Shown piece after piece: positions 22,009-30,821 of a stretch of DNA of 64,000 nt. Each line of letters starts with the position of its first letter. Positions within the stretch are counted from its first letter, which is position 1. The notes beneath the pieces are model-generated. The model ran no database searches. It was not told the origin of the DNA and was given only the letters and a program-made list of their open reading frames with translations. Source of the DNA: Pontibacter kalidii (GTDB lineage Bacteria > Bacteroidota > Bacteroidia > Cytophagales > Hymenobacteraceae). The position numbers were made by a program, and so were the translations under genes. The DNA is taken from positions 2,668,501 to 2,732,500 of the forward strand of contig NZ_CP111079.1 in NCBI RefSeq assembly GCF_026278245.1. The letters are read 5' to 3'.

Positions 22009-22020
22009 GCAAACGTTTGC
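22009..22020. promoter_or_regulatory. LacI-family operator-like palindrome O3
   Basis: GCAAACGTTTGC is a perfect 12-base palindrome 147 bases upstream of the FGE gene. It shares the AAACGTTT core with O1 and O2, which suggests joint control of FGE and both SusC/SusD operons. Confidence 0.6.
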
Positions 22021-22166
22021 GGGGGAATAATTACAGGGGACACCTTGCCTGATAATTCTCCCGATAAGCGTACCCCTCCAGCTCATAAAGCCTAAACCGT
22101 TCTGTTTGCCGCGTGGACGTTTACATTCCGTTTGCTTTGACTCAATTGCTTTCGTAACTTTCTTTC

Positions 22167-23312
22167 ATGAAATACCCTCACCCCCTCACCGCCTTCGCTG
22201 TGGCAGCCATACTTGCCGGCTGCTCGGAGCAGCCTAGAGAGCAGCCCGCCACAGCAGCCTTCGCCTCCACGCAGCAGGATTCCCTCTCCTCCTGCTGTAT
22301 TTCCGCTGTGCCCTCCCGTTTTGGTACATCATCGCCCCAAGGGCAAACCGCTGGGGAACAGGTGTCTGAAAAAGAGCAGAAGGAGGGCATGGTTTGGATA
22401 GAGGGCGGCACTTTTATTATGGGGGCAGATGATAAACAAGCGCGGCCGGATGAGCAGCCCCGGCACCAGGTAACGGTGGACGGTTTCTGGATGGATGCCA
22501 CAGAGGTGACCAACGCTGCGTTTGCCCGTTTTGTGGAAGCTACCGGCTACGTCACCACGGCCGAGCGGAAGCCGGATTGGGAGGAGTTAAAAAAGCAGCT
22601 CCCTCCCGGCACGCCCAAGCCGGACGAAAGCCTGCTGGTAGCGGCTTCGCTGGTGTTCCAGTCTCCTCAGGGGCAGGTAAACCTGAATGACTTTGCCAGT
22701 TGGTGGGCCTGGAAAGAAGAGGCCAACTGGCGGCAGCCACACGGGCCGGGCAGCAGCATAAAGGGCAAAGAAAACCACCCTGTCGTGCATATTTCCTGGT
22801 ACGACGCACAGGCTTATGCCAAATGGGCCGGCAAAAGGCTCCCGACAGAGGCCGAGTGGGAATGGGCCGCACGCGGGGGCAAAAAAGACACGATGTATCC
22901 TTGGGGAAACGAGGGCATTAACTCCGGCAAGCCTAAAGCCAACACCTGGAACGGGACTTTCCCGACCAGTAATACGCAGCAGGACGGCTACTACCATACG
23001 GCACCTGCCAAGTCTTACGCCCCTAACGGCTATGGCCTGTATGATATGGCGGGCAACGTGTGGGAGTGGTGCGCAGACTACTACCACAGCAGTTACTACC
23101 GCACAATCCATACTGCTGCGGGAGTGCGCAACCCCGCCGGTCCGGCAGAGAGCCATGACCCGGACGAGCCATACGCTAAGAAGCGGGTGATCAGGGGCGG
23201 CTCTTTTCTATGCAACGACAGCTACTGCTCCGGCTTCAGGGTGGCCGCGCGCATGAAGAGCACCGAAGACAGCAGCCTGGAGCATGTGGGCTTCCGTTGC
23301 GTGAAGGACTGA
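22167..23312 (+). CDS. formylglycine-generating enzyme (SUMF1/FGE type), lipoprotein
   Basis: FGE oxidises the cysteine of CxPSR motifs in sulfatases to formylglycine, using O2 and copper. The 381-residue protein has a lipoprotein signal ending ILAGC (Cys19), a linker, and a full SUMF1 domain. The domain starts GMVWIEGGTFIMGADD (about 75) and has GKRLPTEAEWEWAARGG (222-238) and YDMAGNVWEWCADYY. The C-terminal RGGSFLCNDSYCSGFRVAAR holds Cys349 and Cys354. That C-x4-C pair matches the active cysteines of human FGE, which many SUMF1-domain proteins lack, so true FGE activity is likely. Two sulfatases lie in the same window. The lipoprotein signal implies work outside the cytoplasm on exported sulfatases. 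An O3 palindrome lies upstream. The linker carries an odd CCISAVPSR stretch (43-51). Confidence 0.9.
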   Translation: MKYPHPLTAFAVAAILAGCSEQPREQPATAAFASTQQDSLSSCCISAVPSRFGTSSPQGQTAGEQVSEKEQKEGMVWIEGGTFIMGADDKQARPDEQPRHQVTVDGFWMDATEVTNAAFARFVEATGYVTTAERKPDWEELKKQLPPGTPKPDESLLVAASLVFQSPQGQVNLNDFASWWAWKEEANWRQPHGPGSSIKGKENHPVVHISWYDAQAYAKWAGKRLPTEAEWEWAARGGKKDTMYPWGNEGINSGKPKANTWNGTFPTSNTQQDGYYHTAPAKSYAPNGYGLYDMAGNVWEWCADYYHSSYYRTIHTAAGVRNPAGPAESHDPDEPYAKKRVIRGGSFLCNDSYCSGFRVAARMKSTEDSSLEHVGFRCVKD

Positions 23313-23420
23313 CAAACGAAAAAGCCCCCGCTTTCGCAGGGGCTCCCCAATCATTCACCTATACTAACTAACAATGATAATATCTACGCGGCAAAAACCT
23401 AATGCCTAACAAATATACAC

Positions 23421-23440
23421 TTTGTGTGCGAACACACAAA
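23421..23440. promoter_or_regulatory. second-class palindrome P2 before the first LacI gene
   Basis: TTTGTGTGCGAACACACAAA has perfect 8-base arms around CGAA. It lies 108 bases before the LacI-family start and may be an autoregulatory site. The 235-base gap also has a GC-rich hairpin just after the FGE stop. Confidence 0.5.
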
Positions 23441-23547
23441 TATTTGGCTGGAAAAATTTAAACTACGCCTCAAAGCACCTGTGCGCCTGCCATACTTTAC
23501 TTTGCAAAGTATAAACCTTAACTTTAGCAACTGCTATACTTTATAAG

Positions 23548-24579
23548 ATGCCACGGAAACCTACCACGATAAAAGAAATCGCCAAGATACTTCATGTGTC
23601 TACCTCCACCGTTTCCAGAGCGCTGCACGACCACCCCAGCATTGGCACCGCCACCAGCGCCAAGGTAAAGCAGCTGGCAAAAGAGCTTAACTATGAGCGC
23701 AACCAGACGGCAGTATACTTCCAGCAGGGCAAAACCTACACGATAGGCGTCATACTGCCGGAGCTCTCGGAGGCATTCTTCTCCTCGGCCATCAGCGCGA
23801 TAGAGGATACTGCTTACAAGCGGAACTACACCGTGCTGCTAGCCCAATCGCATGATGACGCCCAAACGGAGAAGCAGTTAGTGGAGAAGATGAAAAACCA
23901 CCGGGTGGACGGCCTGCTGGTGTCCGTGGCCAAAACCACTTCTACCTTTGAGCACTTCAGCAGCCTGAGCAAGTTCAACATCCCCGTGGTGTTCTTCGAC
24001 CGCATCCCGCCAATCAATGGTGTACACTCTGTGGCCTGCAGCATGGTTACCGGCACCATCGAGGCGGTAACTTATTTACTGAAGAAAGGGCACCGCGCGA
24101 TCGGGATGATCAACGGGCCGGAAACGCTTTATGCCAGCACCGAGCGGCGGGAAGGGTATATTAAGGCGATGCAGAAGAACAGGCTCAAGTACGACCCCTC
24201 GCTGGTAGTAGGCTGTGACCTGACCGAGGAAGGCACGATCAAGGCGCTGGAGGAGTTGCTGGCAAACAAGCGCAAAGCCACAGCCATCGTTACGTTCAAC
24301 GATTATGTATGGCTCTATGCCCAGAAACACGCCCGCAGGCTGGGAATAAGTATCAATAAGGACCTGGAGTTTGTAAGCTACGCCAACCTGCCTATGACCG
24401 AGTACATGGATTACGCCCCGCTTGCCTCAGTAGAGCAGTTCCCGCACCAACAAGGGCAGAAGGCCACCGAGATCCTGCTGGACCTGCTCTCTACAGGCGA
24501 GGAACAGCACCTGCGGCAGCAAGCGTACTATAAGGTTATTGTGGAATCGCAGCTCGTGGAGAGCAACCGGAAGTGCTAG
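23548..24579 (+). CDS. LacI/GalR family transcriptional regulator 1
   Basis: The 343-residue protein has an N-terminal LacI helix-turn-helix and hinge (TTIKEIAKILHVSTSTVSRALHDHPSIG, about residues 6-33). A periplasmic-binding-protein-like effector domain follows (YTIGVILPELSEAFFSSAISAIEDTAYKRNY, VDGLLVSVAKTT, VVFFDRIPP). It would bind a sugar or sugar phosphate and control a nearby operator. Family members usually bind palindromes with central CG, and three such sites (O1-O3) lie before the adjacent SusC and FGE genes. A different palindrome, P2, lies upstream of its own start. Its effector is unknown. Confidence 0.92.
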   Translation: MPRKPTTIKEIAKILHVSTSTVSRALHDHPSIGTATSAKVKQLAKELNYERNQTAVYFQQGKTYTIGVILPELSEAFFSSAISAIEDTAYKRNYTVLLAQSHDDAQTEKQLVEKMKNHRVDGLLVSVAKTTSTFEHFSSLSKFNIPVVFFDRIPPINGVHSVACSMVTGTIEAVTYLLKKGHRAIGMINGPETLYASTERREGYIKAMQKNRLKYDPSLVVGCDLTEEGTIKALEELLANKRKATAIVTFNDYVWLYAQKHARRLGISINKDLEFVSYANLPMTEYMDYAPLASVEQFPHQQGQKATEILLDLLSTGEEQHLRQQAYYKVIVESQLVESNRKC

Positions 24580-24989
24580 TCCTGCTCCGGCTGCCACCCT
24601 TTCTTTCCAAAATGACGCAACGGGGCTATGAATTTCCTGCCCGTCCCTTCATAATCCTCTAAACCGGGCACCTGCCATACCTGATGTGCTGCAGTAAGAC
24701 TACCTCAGGTTTTATTGACCGCATTTTGTGCGTGTTCGTAAACATTATGTACTTTTTTTCTTGTTTTGTAGCAAACGCCTGTTTACTTTTAAAAACTTTC
24801 ATCCTTTTCACATGCTACGCCCACGGGCCGTACCTCTTCCCTCAGAAGGAGGCTTGGTGAGGCTGCATGTGCTAAACATAGAGGATATTAGCTGAAAACA
24901 GCGCAAAAGGCTACCTTCCCCGGCAGCTTTATGCCTGTGGCTCAGACAGGGAAAATTATACTTAACCGAGAAGACTAAACCTTCATTAC
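24580..24989. other. gap with a possible operator before the fusion-kinase gene
   Basis: No gene is seen in this 410-base gap. At 24732-24745 GTGTTCGTAAACAT partly matches the second-class palindromes at 21638 and 41888. At 24770 GCAAACGCCTGTTT is a weak LacI-like site. A T-rich stretch lies between them. Confidence 0.35.
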
Positions 24990-27065
24990 ATGCATAAAAG
25001 CCCTACTTTACTCATACTGGCAGCAGGTATGGCGACACGGTACGGCAGCCTGAAGCAATTAGATGCCTTTGGGCCCCAGGGAGAAACCATCATTGAGTAC
25101 TCCATTCACGATGCGCGGAGAGCCGGTTTCGGCAAGGTGGTGTTCGTGATCCGCAAATCCATTGAGGAAGCGTTTAAAACTGCCATGCAGGAAAGGCTGC
25201 CAGCGGACCTTGCAGTGGAGTACGTTTCCCAGGAGCTCGACATGCTGCCGGCAGGCTACAGCATGCCCGAAGGCCGCACCAAGCCTTGGGGAACGGCACA
25301 CGCCGTCTGGGTGTCCACAGCCAAGCTGCAGGAACCCTTTGCCGTGATAAACGCCGATGACTTTTACGGCTATGAATCCTTTAAACGGGCAGCCGATTTC
25401 CTGAAGAGCAGCACCGACGAACGCGAGTACGGCCTGATTGGATACAGGCTCTCCAACACCCTCTCCGAGCACGGCAACGTATCGCGCGGCATCTGCGCCC
25501 TTGCCCCGGACCACTCCCTGACATCGCTCACGGAACTGACCAAGATCGCGCGTACTGCAAGCGGTGCCATCACGGTAGAAGATGAGGGAACACAGCAGTG
25601 GCAACTCACCGGCGAGGAAATCGTGTCGATGAACCTGATGGCCTTCAAACCCTCGGTGCTCCCATACTTTGACAAGTACCTCAAGGAGTTTCTGCAGGAG
25701 AAGGGCCAGGAGTTGAAAGCCGAGTTCTACCTGCCCTCTGTGGTCAATGCGATGCTGGCAACGGGAGCCGCCCGGGTAAAGGTGATCCCTACGCCGGAGA
25801 AGTGGTTTGGTGTGACCTATCCTGAAGACAAGGCGGGTACCATCCAGCAAATAAAAGAACTGATTGAGGCAAACATTTACCCTAAAAACCTTTGGGAAGA
25901 CGCTACACCGCATCACATGAAAGAAGACCCCAACGCTGAGGCAAACCTGCGGGAGGTACTCTCCCACTTTATCCTTGAAGGAAGTATTAGCAGCGTGCGC
26001 TCTTACGGCTCGGGCCACATTCACGACACCTATGCCGTAACCAACGGCACGCCCGAAAGCCCTGATTACCTGCTGCAGCGCATCAACCACAACGTTTTTA
26101 AAAACGTGCCCCTGCTGATGGACAACATCGAGCTGGTAACGCGCCACCTGCGTCAGAAACTGGAGAATATGCCCGGTACCAGGCCCGACGAGGAGGTGCT
26201 TACCCTGGTGCCAACGCATGCGCAGCAAAGTTTTTACCGCGACGCGGAAGGAAACTTCTGGAGGGTGTACCTGCTGCTGGACGGCACGCGCAGCTATGAC
26301 ATTGTGGAGACTCCGCAGCAGGCCCATGAAGGTGGCAAAGCCTTCGGCAAATTCCTGGCCCTGCTGGCAGACCTGGATACAAGCCAGCTACACGACTCCA
26401 TCCCGGATTTCCATAACGTAGAGAGCCGCCTCCGTCTTTTTGAGGCAGCGCTACAACGCAACCCCAAAGACAGGGCACGGCAGGTACCTCAGGAGATCGA
26501 ATTTGTGCAGCAGCGGGCCGAGCAAATGAGCACGATCTGCAGGCTGGGCCGCGAGGGCGGGCTTCCCCTCCGCACCACGCACAACGATACCAAATTTAAC
26601 AACGTGCTGCTCGACAAGTATGACAAGGCGCTCTGCGTGATAGACCTGGACACAGTGATGCCGGGCTACGTAGCCTACGATTTTGGCGATGCCATCCGCA
26701 CCACAGTGAACAAGGCCGCCGAGGATGAGGAGGACCTGAGCAAGATCAGCGCCGACTTTAACCTGTTCAAAGCTTTTACCGAGGGCTTTCTGCAGGAGAC
26801 CAGCTCTTTTCTTACCCAGGAGGAAATCGCCTCGCTGCCACTCGGCGTGACGCTGCTCCCCTACATCATGGGGCTGCGCTTCCTGACCGATTATATCGAC
26901 GGGGACCACTACTACAAGATCCATTTCCCGGAGCACAACCTGCAACGGGCACGCGCCCAGTTCAGGCTGGTGGAGGTGCTGGAAGAAAACATGGAGCTGC
27001 TACGCAATACCGTACAGGAAACCGCCGCCTTATGCAAAACAGCCGAAGCCGGACAACAAAAGTAA
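24990..27065 (+). CDS. fusion of sugar nucleotidyltransferase and NahK-like sugar kinase
   Basis: Residues 1-300 form a nucleotidyltransferase: LLILAAGMATRYGSLKQ (7-23) is the nucleotide-binding start and AVINADDF (D123/D124) the metal site. Residues about 320-690 form an aminoglycoside-phosphotransferase-like kinase, with the Brenner motif THNDTKFNNVLLD (H531, D533, N538) and the metal aspartate in CVIDLDTVMPGY (D552). Kinases of this type include N-acetylhexosamine 1-kinase (NahK). The fusion suggests one protein that phosphorylates a free sugar at C1 and then makes its NDP-sugar, analogous in logic to the unrelated fucose enzyme FKP. GlcNAc or GalNAc from the local GH20/GH109 enzymes are plausible substrates (inference). 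There is no signal peptide, so it is cytoplasmic. The stop overlaps the next start (TAATG). Confidence 0.8.
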   Translation: MHKSPTLLILAAGMATRYGSLKQLDAFGPQGETIIEYSIHDARRAGFGKVVFVIRKSIEEAFKTAMQERLPADLAVEYVSQELDMLPAGYSMPEGRTKPWGTAHAVWVSTAKLQEPFAVINADDFYGYESFKRAADFLKSSTDEREYGLIGYRLSNTLSEHGNVSRGICALAPDHSLTSLTELTKIARTASGAITVEDEGTQQWQLTGEEIVSMNLMAFKPSVLPYFDKYLKEFLQEKGQELKAEFYLPSVVNAMLATGAARVKVIPTPEKWFGVTYPEDKAGTIQQIKELIEANIYPKNLWEDATPHHMKEDPNAEANLREVLSHFILEGSISSVRSYGSGHIHDTYAVTNGTPESPDYLLQRINHNVFKNVPLLMDNIELVTRHLRQKLENMPGTRPDEEVLTLVPTHAQQSFYRDAEGNFWRVYLLLDGTRSYDIVETPQQAHEGGKAFGKFLALLADLDTSQLHDSIPDFHNVESRLRLFEAALQRNPKDRARQVPQEIEFVQQRAEQMSTICRLGREGGLPLRTTHNDTKFNNVLLDKYDKALCVIDLDTVMPGYVAYDFGDAIRTTVNKAAEDEEDLSKISADFNLFKAFTEGFLQETSSFLTQEEIASLPLGVTLLPYIMGLRFLTDYIDGDHYYKIHFPEHNLQRARAQFRLVEVLEENMELLRNTVQETAALCKTAEAGQQK

Positions 27066-27715
27066 TGGAGATGAAGCAACTGGTCGTTCCTACTATACCT
27101 GCGCTAAAGCCCTCTAGCCCGCTTTCCGACGTGTCGGAGGCGCTTGACCTGCTCCCCGCGCAGCGCATCGACCTGGATCCTTGGCCCTCCGGCGGGGAAA
27201 AGGTAGAAGCGGGATTCACACTAGCCCACAGTGGCCGTCACCTGCTGCTCAAGTATAAAGTACGGGAGCAGGCAGTGCTGGCGCGCTACAGAAACATCAA
27301 CGACCCTGTCTACAAAGACACTTGCGTGGAGTTCTTCATCTCTTTTGGAGAAGAGCGCGCTTACTACAACATAGAGGCCAACTGCCTCGGCACCTGCCTG
27401 GTAGGCTATGGGCCGGGGAAGCATGACAGAAAGCCACTCGCTGTAGAGGCTATCTCACAAATAGAGCATCTGGCCAACCTGAAGGTAGCCAACCATGGCC
27501 AAAAAGAGCGGGCCTGGGAGCTGACACTGCGGATACCAGCCACGGTGTTTACCGAGCATCGCCTGGAGAACTTTTCCGGGCTGCAGGCCCGGGGCAACTT
27601 TTATAAATGCGGGGATGATCTGCCGGAGCCCCACTTTCTGGTCTGGAATCCGGTAACGGCTCCCGCCCCGGAGTTTCATCGCCCCGGGGACTTTGGCGCC
27701 ATCTCTTTTTTGTAA
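27065..27715 (+). CDS. carbohydrate-binding family 9-like protein
   Basis: The 216-residue protein resembles family-9-like beta-sandwich (DOMON-like) domains, with LLLKYKVREQAVLARYRNINDPVYKDTCVEFFIS and a C-terminal NFYKCGDDLPEPHFLVWNPV...FGAISFL. No signal peptide is seen, so it is probably cytoplasmic, unlike the larger relative at 48860-50011. The ATG at 27065 is chosen because it shares its A with the stop of the fusion kinase (TAATG), implying translational coupling and a shared role. It probably binds or handles a sugar; no catalytic residues are evident. The GH109 gene starts 121 bases downstream. Confidence 0.75.
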   Translation: MEMKQLVVPTIPALKPSSPLSDVSEALDLLPAQRIDLDPWPSGGEKVEAGFTLAHSGRHLLLKYKVREQAVLARYRNINDPVYKDTCVEFFISFGEERAYYNIEANCLGTCLVGYGPGKHDRKPLAVEAISQIEHLANLKVANHGQKERAWELTLRIPATVFTEHRLENFSGLQARGNFYKCGDDLPEPHFLVWNPVTAPAPEFHRPGDFGAISFL

Positions 27716-27836
27716 AGTATAATAGTCGCCGGCAGTCGCTTCGGAATGACCTGGCGCAGGCAGGTGCTTATACTTTGCCGGATGATCCAGAGAAATATTG
27801 ATTGAAACATCAGCTTAACTTCTAACCTATAAAACC

Positions 27837-29288
27837 ATGAGTAGTAACCGCAGAGAATTCTTGAAGCTTTCCGGTCTGGCTGGGATAAGCATCGCCGGTA
27901 CAGGCTTGCTCGCAGGCTGTGCCACAGGCGCCACCGAGGAGCAACAGCAGTCCAACCTGGCCCAGATAGCGCAGCAGGCCAAACGCAAGCACACGCAGCA
28001 GTTTAACATGAGCGGCTACAGCGCCCCCAAGCTGGACAAGGTGCGCATCGGCTTCGTAGGCCTGGGCATGCGTGGGCCCGGTGCCGTGTACCGCATGAGC
28101 AACATCGAGGGCGTAGAGATAAAAGCACTCTGCGACCTGATCCCGGAGCGGGCGGAGAAAGTAAAAAAGGAGCTGCAGGAAAGAACCGGCACTGCCCACA
28201 ACCCTGCCCTCTACTCCGGCAAGGAAGACTCCTGGAAGGAAATGTTCGAGCGGGACGACCTTGACCTGATCTATATCACCACGCCATGGGACCTGCACAC
28301 CCCGCAGGCCGTTTACGCCATGGAGCACGGCAAGCACGCTGCTGTGGAGGTACCTGCCGCTACAAGTATAGAAGAATGCTGGCAGCTGGTGGAAACATCG
28401 GAGCGCACCAAAAAGCACTGCATGATGCTGGAGAACTGCTGCTACGACTTCTTTGAGATCCTGACGCTGAACATGGCCCGCCAGGGCTACTTCGGCGAGA
28501 TCGTGCACGGCGAGGGTGCCTACATCCACCAGCTGCTGGACCTGAACTTCGACAAGGATGGTTACCAGAACATGTGGCGCCTGCGCGAGAACATGACCCG
28601 CAACGGCAGCCTGTACCCTACCCACGGCCTGGGCCCTATCTGCCAGGTTATGAACGTGAACCGCGGCGACGTGATGGATTACCTCACTTCGGTATCGACG
28701 GACGACTTCCAGATGTATGAGGAGGCGCAGAAGCGCGCCGAGGGCGATGCTTTCTACAAGGAGTTTGTGCAGGATACCTATCGTGGCAACATGAACACCA
28801 CCACCATCCGCACCAAGAAAGGCCGCACCATCATGATTCAGCACGATGTGACTACGCCGCGTCCTTACTCCCGCATCCACCTGGTGAGCGGCACCAAAGG
28901 CATGGCGCGCAAATGGCCGGAGGCCAAGATCTCCAAAGGCCATGGCTGGCTGAAGCCGGAGGAAGTGAAGGCCCTGGAAGAGCAGTATACTCCGGAGATC
29001 GTGAAGAAGATCGGCGAGATGGCCAAGAAGATCGGCGGCCACGGCGGCATGGACTTTATGATGGACTGGCGCCTGATCGACTGCCTGCGCAACGGCCTGC
29101 CTCTGGACCAGGATGTATACGACGCGGCCTCCTGGACCGCTGTGGGCCTGCTGAGCGAGTGGTCGGTGGCCAACCGCTCCAACTCCATAGACGTGCCGGA
29201 CTTTACGGCCGGTGCCTGGGAGAAAAACGCGCCGGTAGACCTGTCATTGGCAGGCGGTGGTACCACCAACGTGGTTGTGAAACTTTAA
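27837..29288 (+). CDS. GH109 NAD-dependent glycosidase, alpha-N-acetylgalactosaminidase type
   Basis: GH109 enzymes use a bound NAD in a redox-assisted cleavage, typically of alpha-GalNAc as in blood group A. The 483-residue protein has a twin-arginine signal with lipobox (RREFLK at 5-10, cysteine in LLAGC at 28). A Rossmann GFVGLGMRG (72-80) follows, with family motifs VHGEGAYIHQL, GSLYPTHGLGP (Y260, H263) and GGHGGMDF. The similarity to Elizabethkingia NagA is clear from memory of these motifs. Tat export fits a protein that folds around NAD in the cytoplasm. A Gfo/Idh/MocA oxidoreductase of other function cannot be excluded. A terminator follows. Confidence 0.82.
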   Translation: MSSNRREFLKLSGLAGISIAGTGLLAGCATGATEEQQQSNLAQIAQQAKRKHTQQFNMSGYSAPKLDKVRIGFVGLGMRGPGAVYRMSNIEGVEIKALCDLIPERAEKVKKELQERTGTAHNPALYSGKEDSWKEMFERDDLDLIYITTPWDLHTPQAVYAMEHGKHAAVEVPAATSIEECWQLVETSERTKKHCMMLENCCYDFFEILTLNMARQGYFGEIVHGEGAYIHQLLDLNFDKDGYQNMWRLRENMTRNGSLYPTHGLGPICQVMNVNRGDVMDYLTSVSTDDFQMYEEAQKRAEGDAFYKEFVQDTYRGNMNTTTIRTKKGRTIMIQHDVTTPRPYSRIHLVSGTKGMARKWPEAKISKGHGWLKPEEVKALEEQYTPEIVKKIGEMAKKIGGHGGMDFMMDWRLIDCLRNGLPLDQDVYDAASWTAVGLLSEWSVANRSNSIDVPDFTAGAWEKNAPVDLSLAGGGTTNVVVKL

Positions 29289-29341
29289 CAGCGCAAGATA
29301 TAACAGGCTGTTATACTTAACGCTGAAGCATACTTTAGCCA

Positions 29342-29373
29342 GGGCCCCGGTACTTGTTGCCGGGGCTTTTTTT
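29342..29373 (+). terminator. terminator of the GH109 gene
   Basis: Arms GCCCCGG (29344-29350) and CCGGGGC (29360-29366) are followed by T7. The rest of the 336-base gap 29289-29624 is AT-rich, probably holds the promoter of the next gene, and shows no gene. Confidence 0.9.
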
Positions 29374-29624
29374 GTACAGTCCCCTCATTTTCTCCTTTGT
29401 AGTATAGATTGGATAGCGGTACCGAATGCTGCGGTTTTGCACTTTTTGCTTCCTCTGTATAAAATATTAGTATAACTTTATATATTGCGAAAACCCGCGG
29501 GGGCTTTCTATACTTGCGGTAACCTTGCGTTTTCAGGCGGAGCGTCCGTTTTTACACCCAACGTATAAACCAAGGTATAGGAAAGCTCCGCACATTTTAC
29601 CAATCATTTAAGACGATACAGAAC

Positions 29625-30689
29625 TTGAACAAGGTAGTTAGGATTAAGGATATTGCTGAGAAGGCGAACGTATCAACAGGAACTGTAGACCGCGTGCTTC
29701 ATAACCGCGGCAGGGTGGCCGAAGACGTGCGCCAGCGGGTGCTTAAAATTGCCGAGGAACTTAACTACAAACCCAATATCCTGGCCCGCGCCTTGGTGAA
29801 TAACAAAATCTACCATATTGCCGCCCTTATCCCTGACCCGGCCCATGACAACTATTGGCAGGCCCCGAAAGCCGGCATTGAGAAAGCCGAGGAGGAGTTG
29901 CAGCAGTATGGCATGCGGGTCACCCAGTTCTGTTTCGATCCCTTTAACGCGGAATCCTTTGTGAAGGAAGCCGACAAGGTAGCCTCCAGGTCTTTTGATG
30001 GCATATTGGTGGCCCCGGTGTTTTACCGCCAGTCGCTCTCCTACTTCAGCAAGTGGAAGCGTCAGGGCATTCCGTTTGTGCTCTTCAACACGCACATTCC
30101 AAACTATGAGCCCCTTATGTACATTGGCCAGGACTCTTACCAGAGTGGTTTTCTGGCTGCCAAGCTGCTGCATTACGGAAGCAAGGAGAAGGGTTCTTTT
30201 GTAGTGGCACACATCGAGGAAGACGTAGCCAACTCCTCCCACCTCATTAGTAAGGAGCAGGGTTTTGTGGATTACTTTGTGACACAGGAACTGGAGAGCA
30301 AGTACCATACAATACAGATCGACGTACAGAGCAGCGCACAGCAAACCATTACCCAGCAATTAGACAAGCTCTTTAAGGCTAATCCCGACATCAGGGGCGT
30401 GTTTGTCACCAACTCCAAAGCCTTCGTAATGGCCGATTACCTGGCGCAGCGAAAGCTCCAGCAGGTGGACCTGGTGGGTTACGACCTGATCGAGGAGAAC
30501 CTGGCGCATCTGAACACGAACCGGATCAATTTCCTGATCAACCAGAACCCGAAAGGCCAGGGCTACTGGGGCATTCTGGGGCTGGCCGACCACCTGATCT
30601 TCAAGAAGAAGAACAACCCGATCAAGTACCTGCCGCTGGATATCATTACGAAAGAGAACTTGCATTACTACATCGAGGCGGATCAGTAG
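29625..30689 (+). CDS. LacI family regulator 2 (PBP1-like sensor)
   Basis: The 354-residue protein has a LacI-type helix-turn-helix (RIKDIAEKANVSTGTVDRVLHNRGRVAED, about 6-34). A long periplasmic-binding-like domain follows (HIAALIPDPAHDNYWQAPKAGIEKAEEELQQYG, FDGILVAP, VFVTNSKAFVMADYL, LVGYDLIEENLAHL). The TVDRVLHNRGRV recognition helix differs from regulator 1, so it should bind other operators. The best start is a TTG at 29625, since no ATG gives a complete helix-turn-helix. It is convergent with the GH92 gene across a repeat-filled gap. Effector and targets are unknown. Confidence 0.88.
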   Translation: MNKVVRIKDIAEKANVSTGTVDRVLHNRGRVAEDVRQRVLKIAEELNYKPNILARALVNNKIYHIAALIPDPAHDNYWQAPKAGIEKAEEELQQYGMRVTQFCFDPFNAESFVKEADKVASRSFDGILVAPVFYRQSLSYFSKWKRQGIPFVLFNTHIPNYEPLMYIGQDSYQSGFLAAKLLHYGSKEKGSFVVAHIEEDVANSSHLISKEQGFVDYFVTQELESKYHTIQIDVQSSAQQTITQQLDKLFKANPDIRGVFVTNSKAFVMADYLAQRKLQQVDLVGYDLIEENLAHLNTNRINFLINQNPKGQGYWGILGLADHLIFKKKNNPIKYLPLDIITKENLHYYIEADQ

Positions 30690-30721
30690 GGTGTCCGTGG
30701 TTTCAGCCACATAATGTTTTC

Positions 30722-30787
30722 CGCTGTTCCGGACATCCGTGTCCGGAACCCCTCTGCTGCGAATCTCCGTTTCCACGTGAGCCACAC
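30722..30787. repeat. paired-hairpin repeat (TTCCGGACAT family), copy 1
   Basis: A hairpin GTTCCGGACATCCGTGTCCG and a degenerate second one (GCGAATCTCCGTTTCC) are followed by TGAGCCACAC. A near-identical block at 39444-39507 has GCGGATCTCCAGATCCGC intact. It lies in the 835-base repeat region 30690-31524, in which I see no gene. Confidence 0.7.
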
Positions 30788-30821
30788 GGTTATACTTGCT
30801 GGTTTATACTTCATACCTATC

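Noticed and set aside
22167..23312. generic SUMF1-domain protein such as a gliding lipoprotein
   Set aside because: The paired cysteines in SFLCNDSYC and nearby sulfatases favour a true FGE.
23323..23346. Rho-independent terminator after the FGE gene
   Set aside because: A hairpin AGCCCC/GGGGCT is present but no T run follows on the plus strand, so I did not list it as a terminator.
27822..29042. 406-codon open frame opposite the GH109 gene
   Set aside because: Antisense to a strongly supported gene, with histidine/valine-rich low-information sequence typical of reverse-strand shadows.
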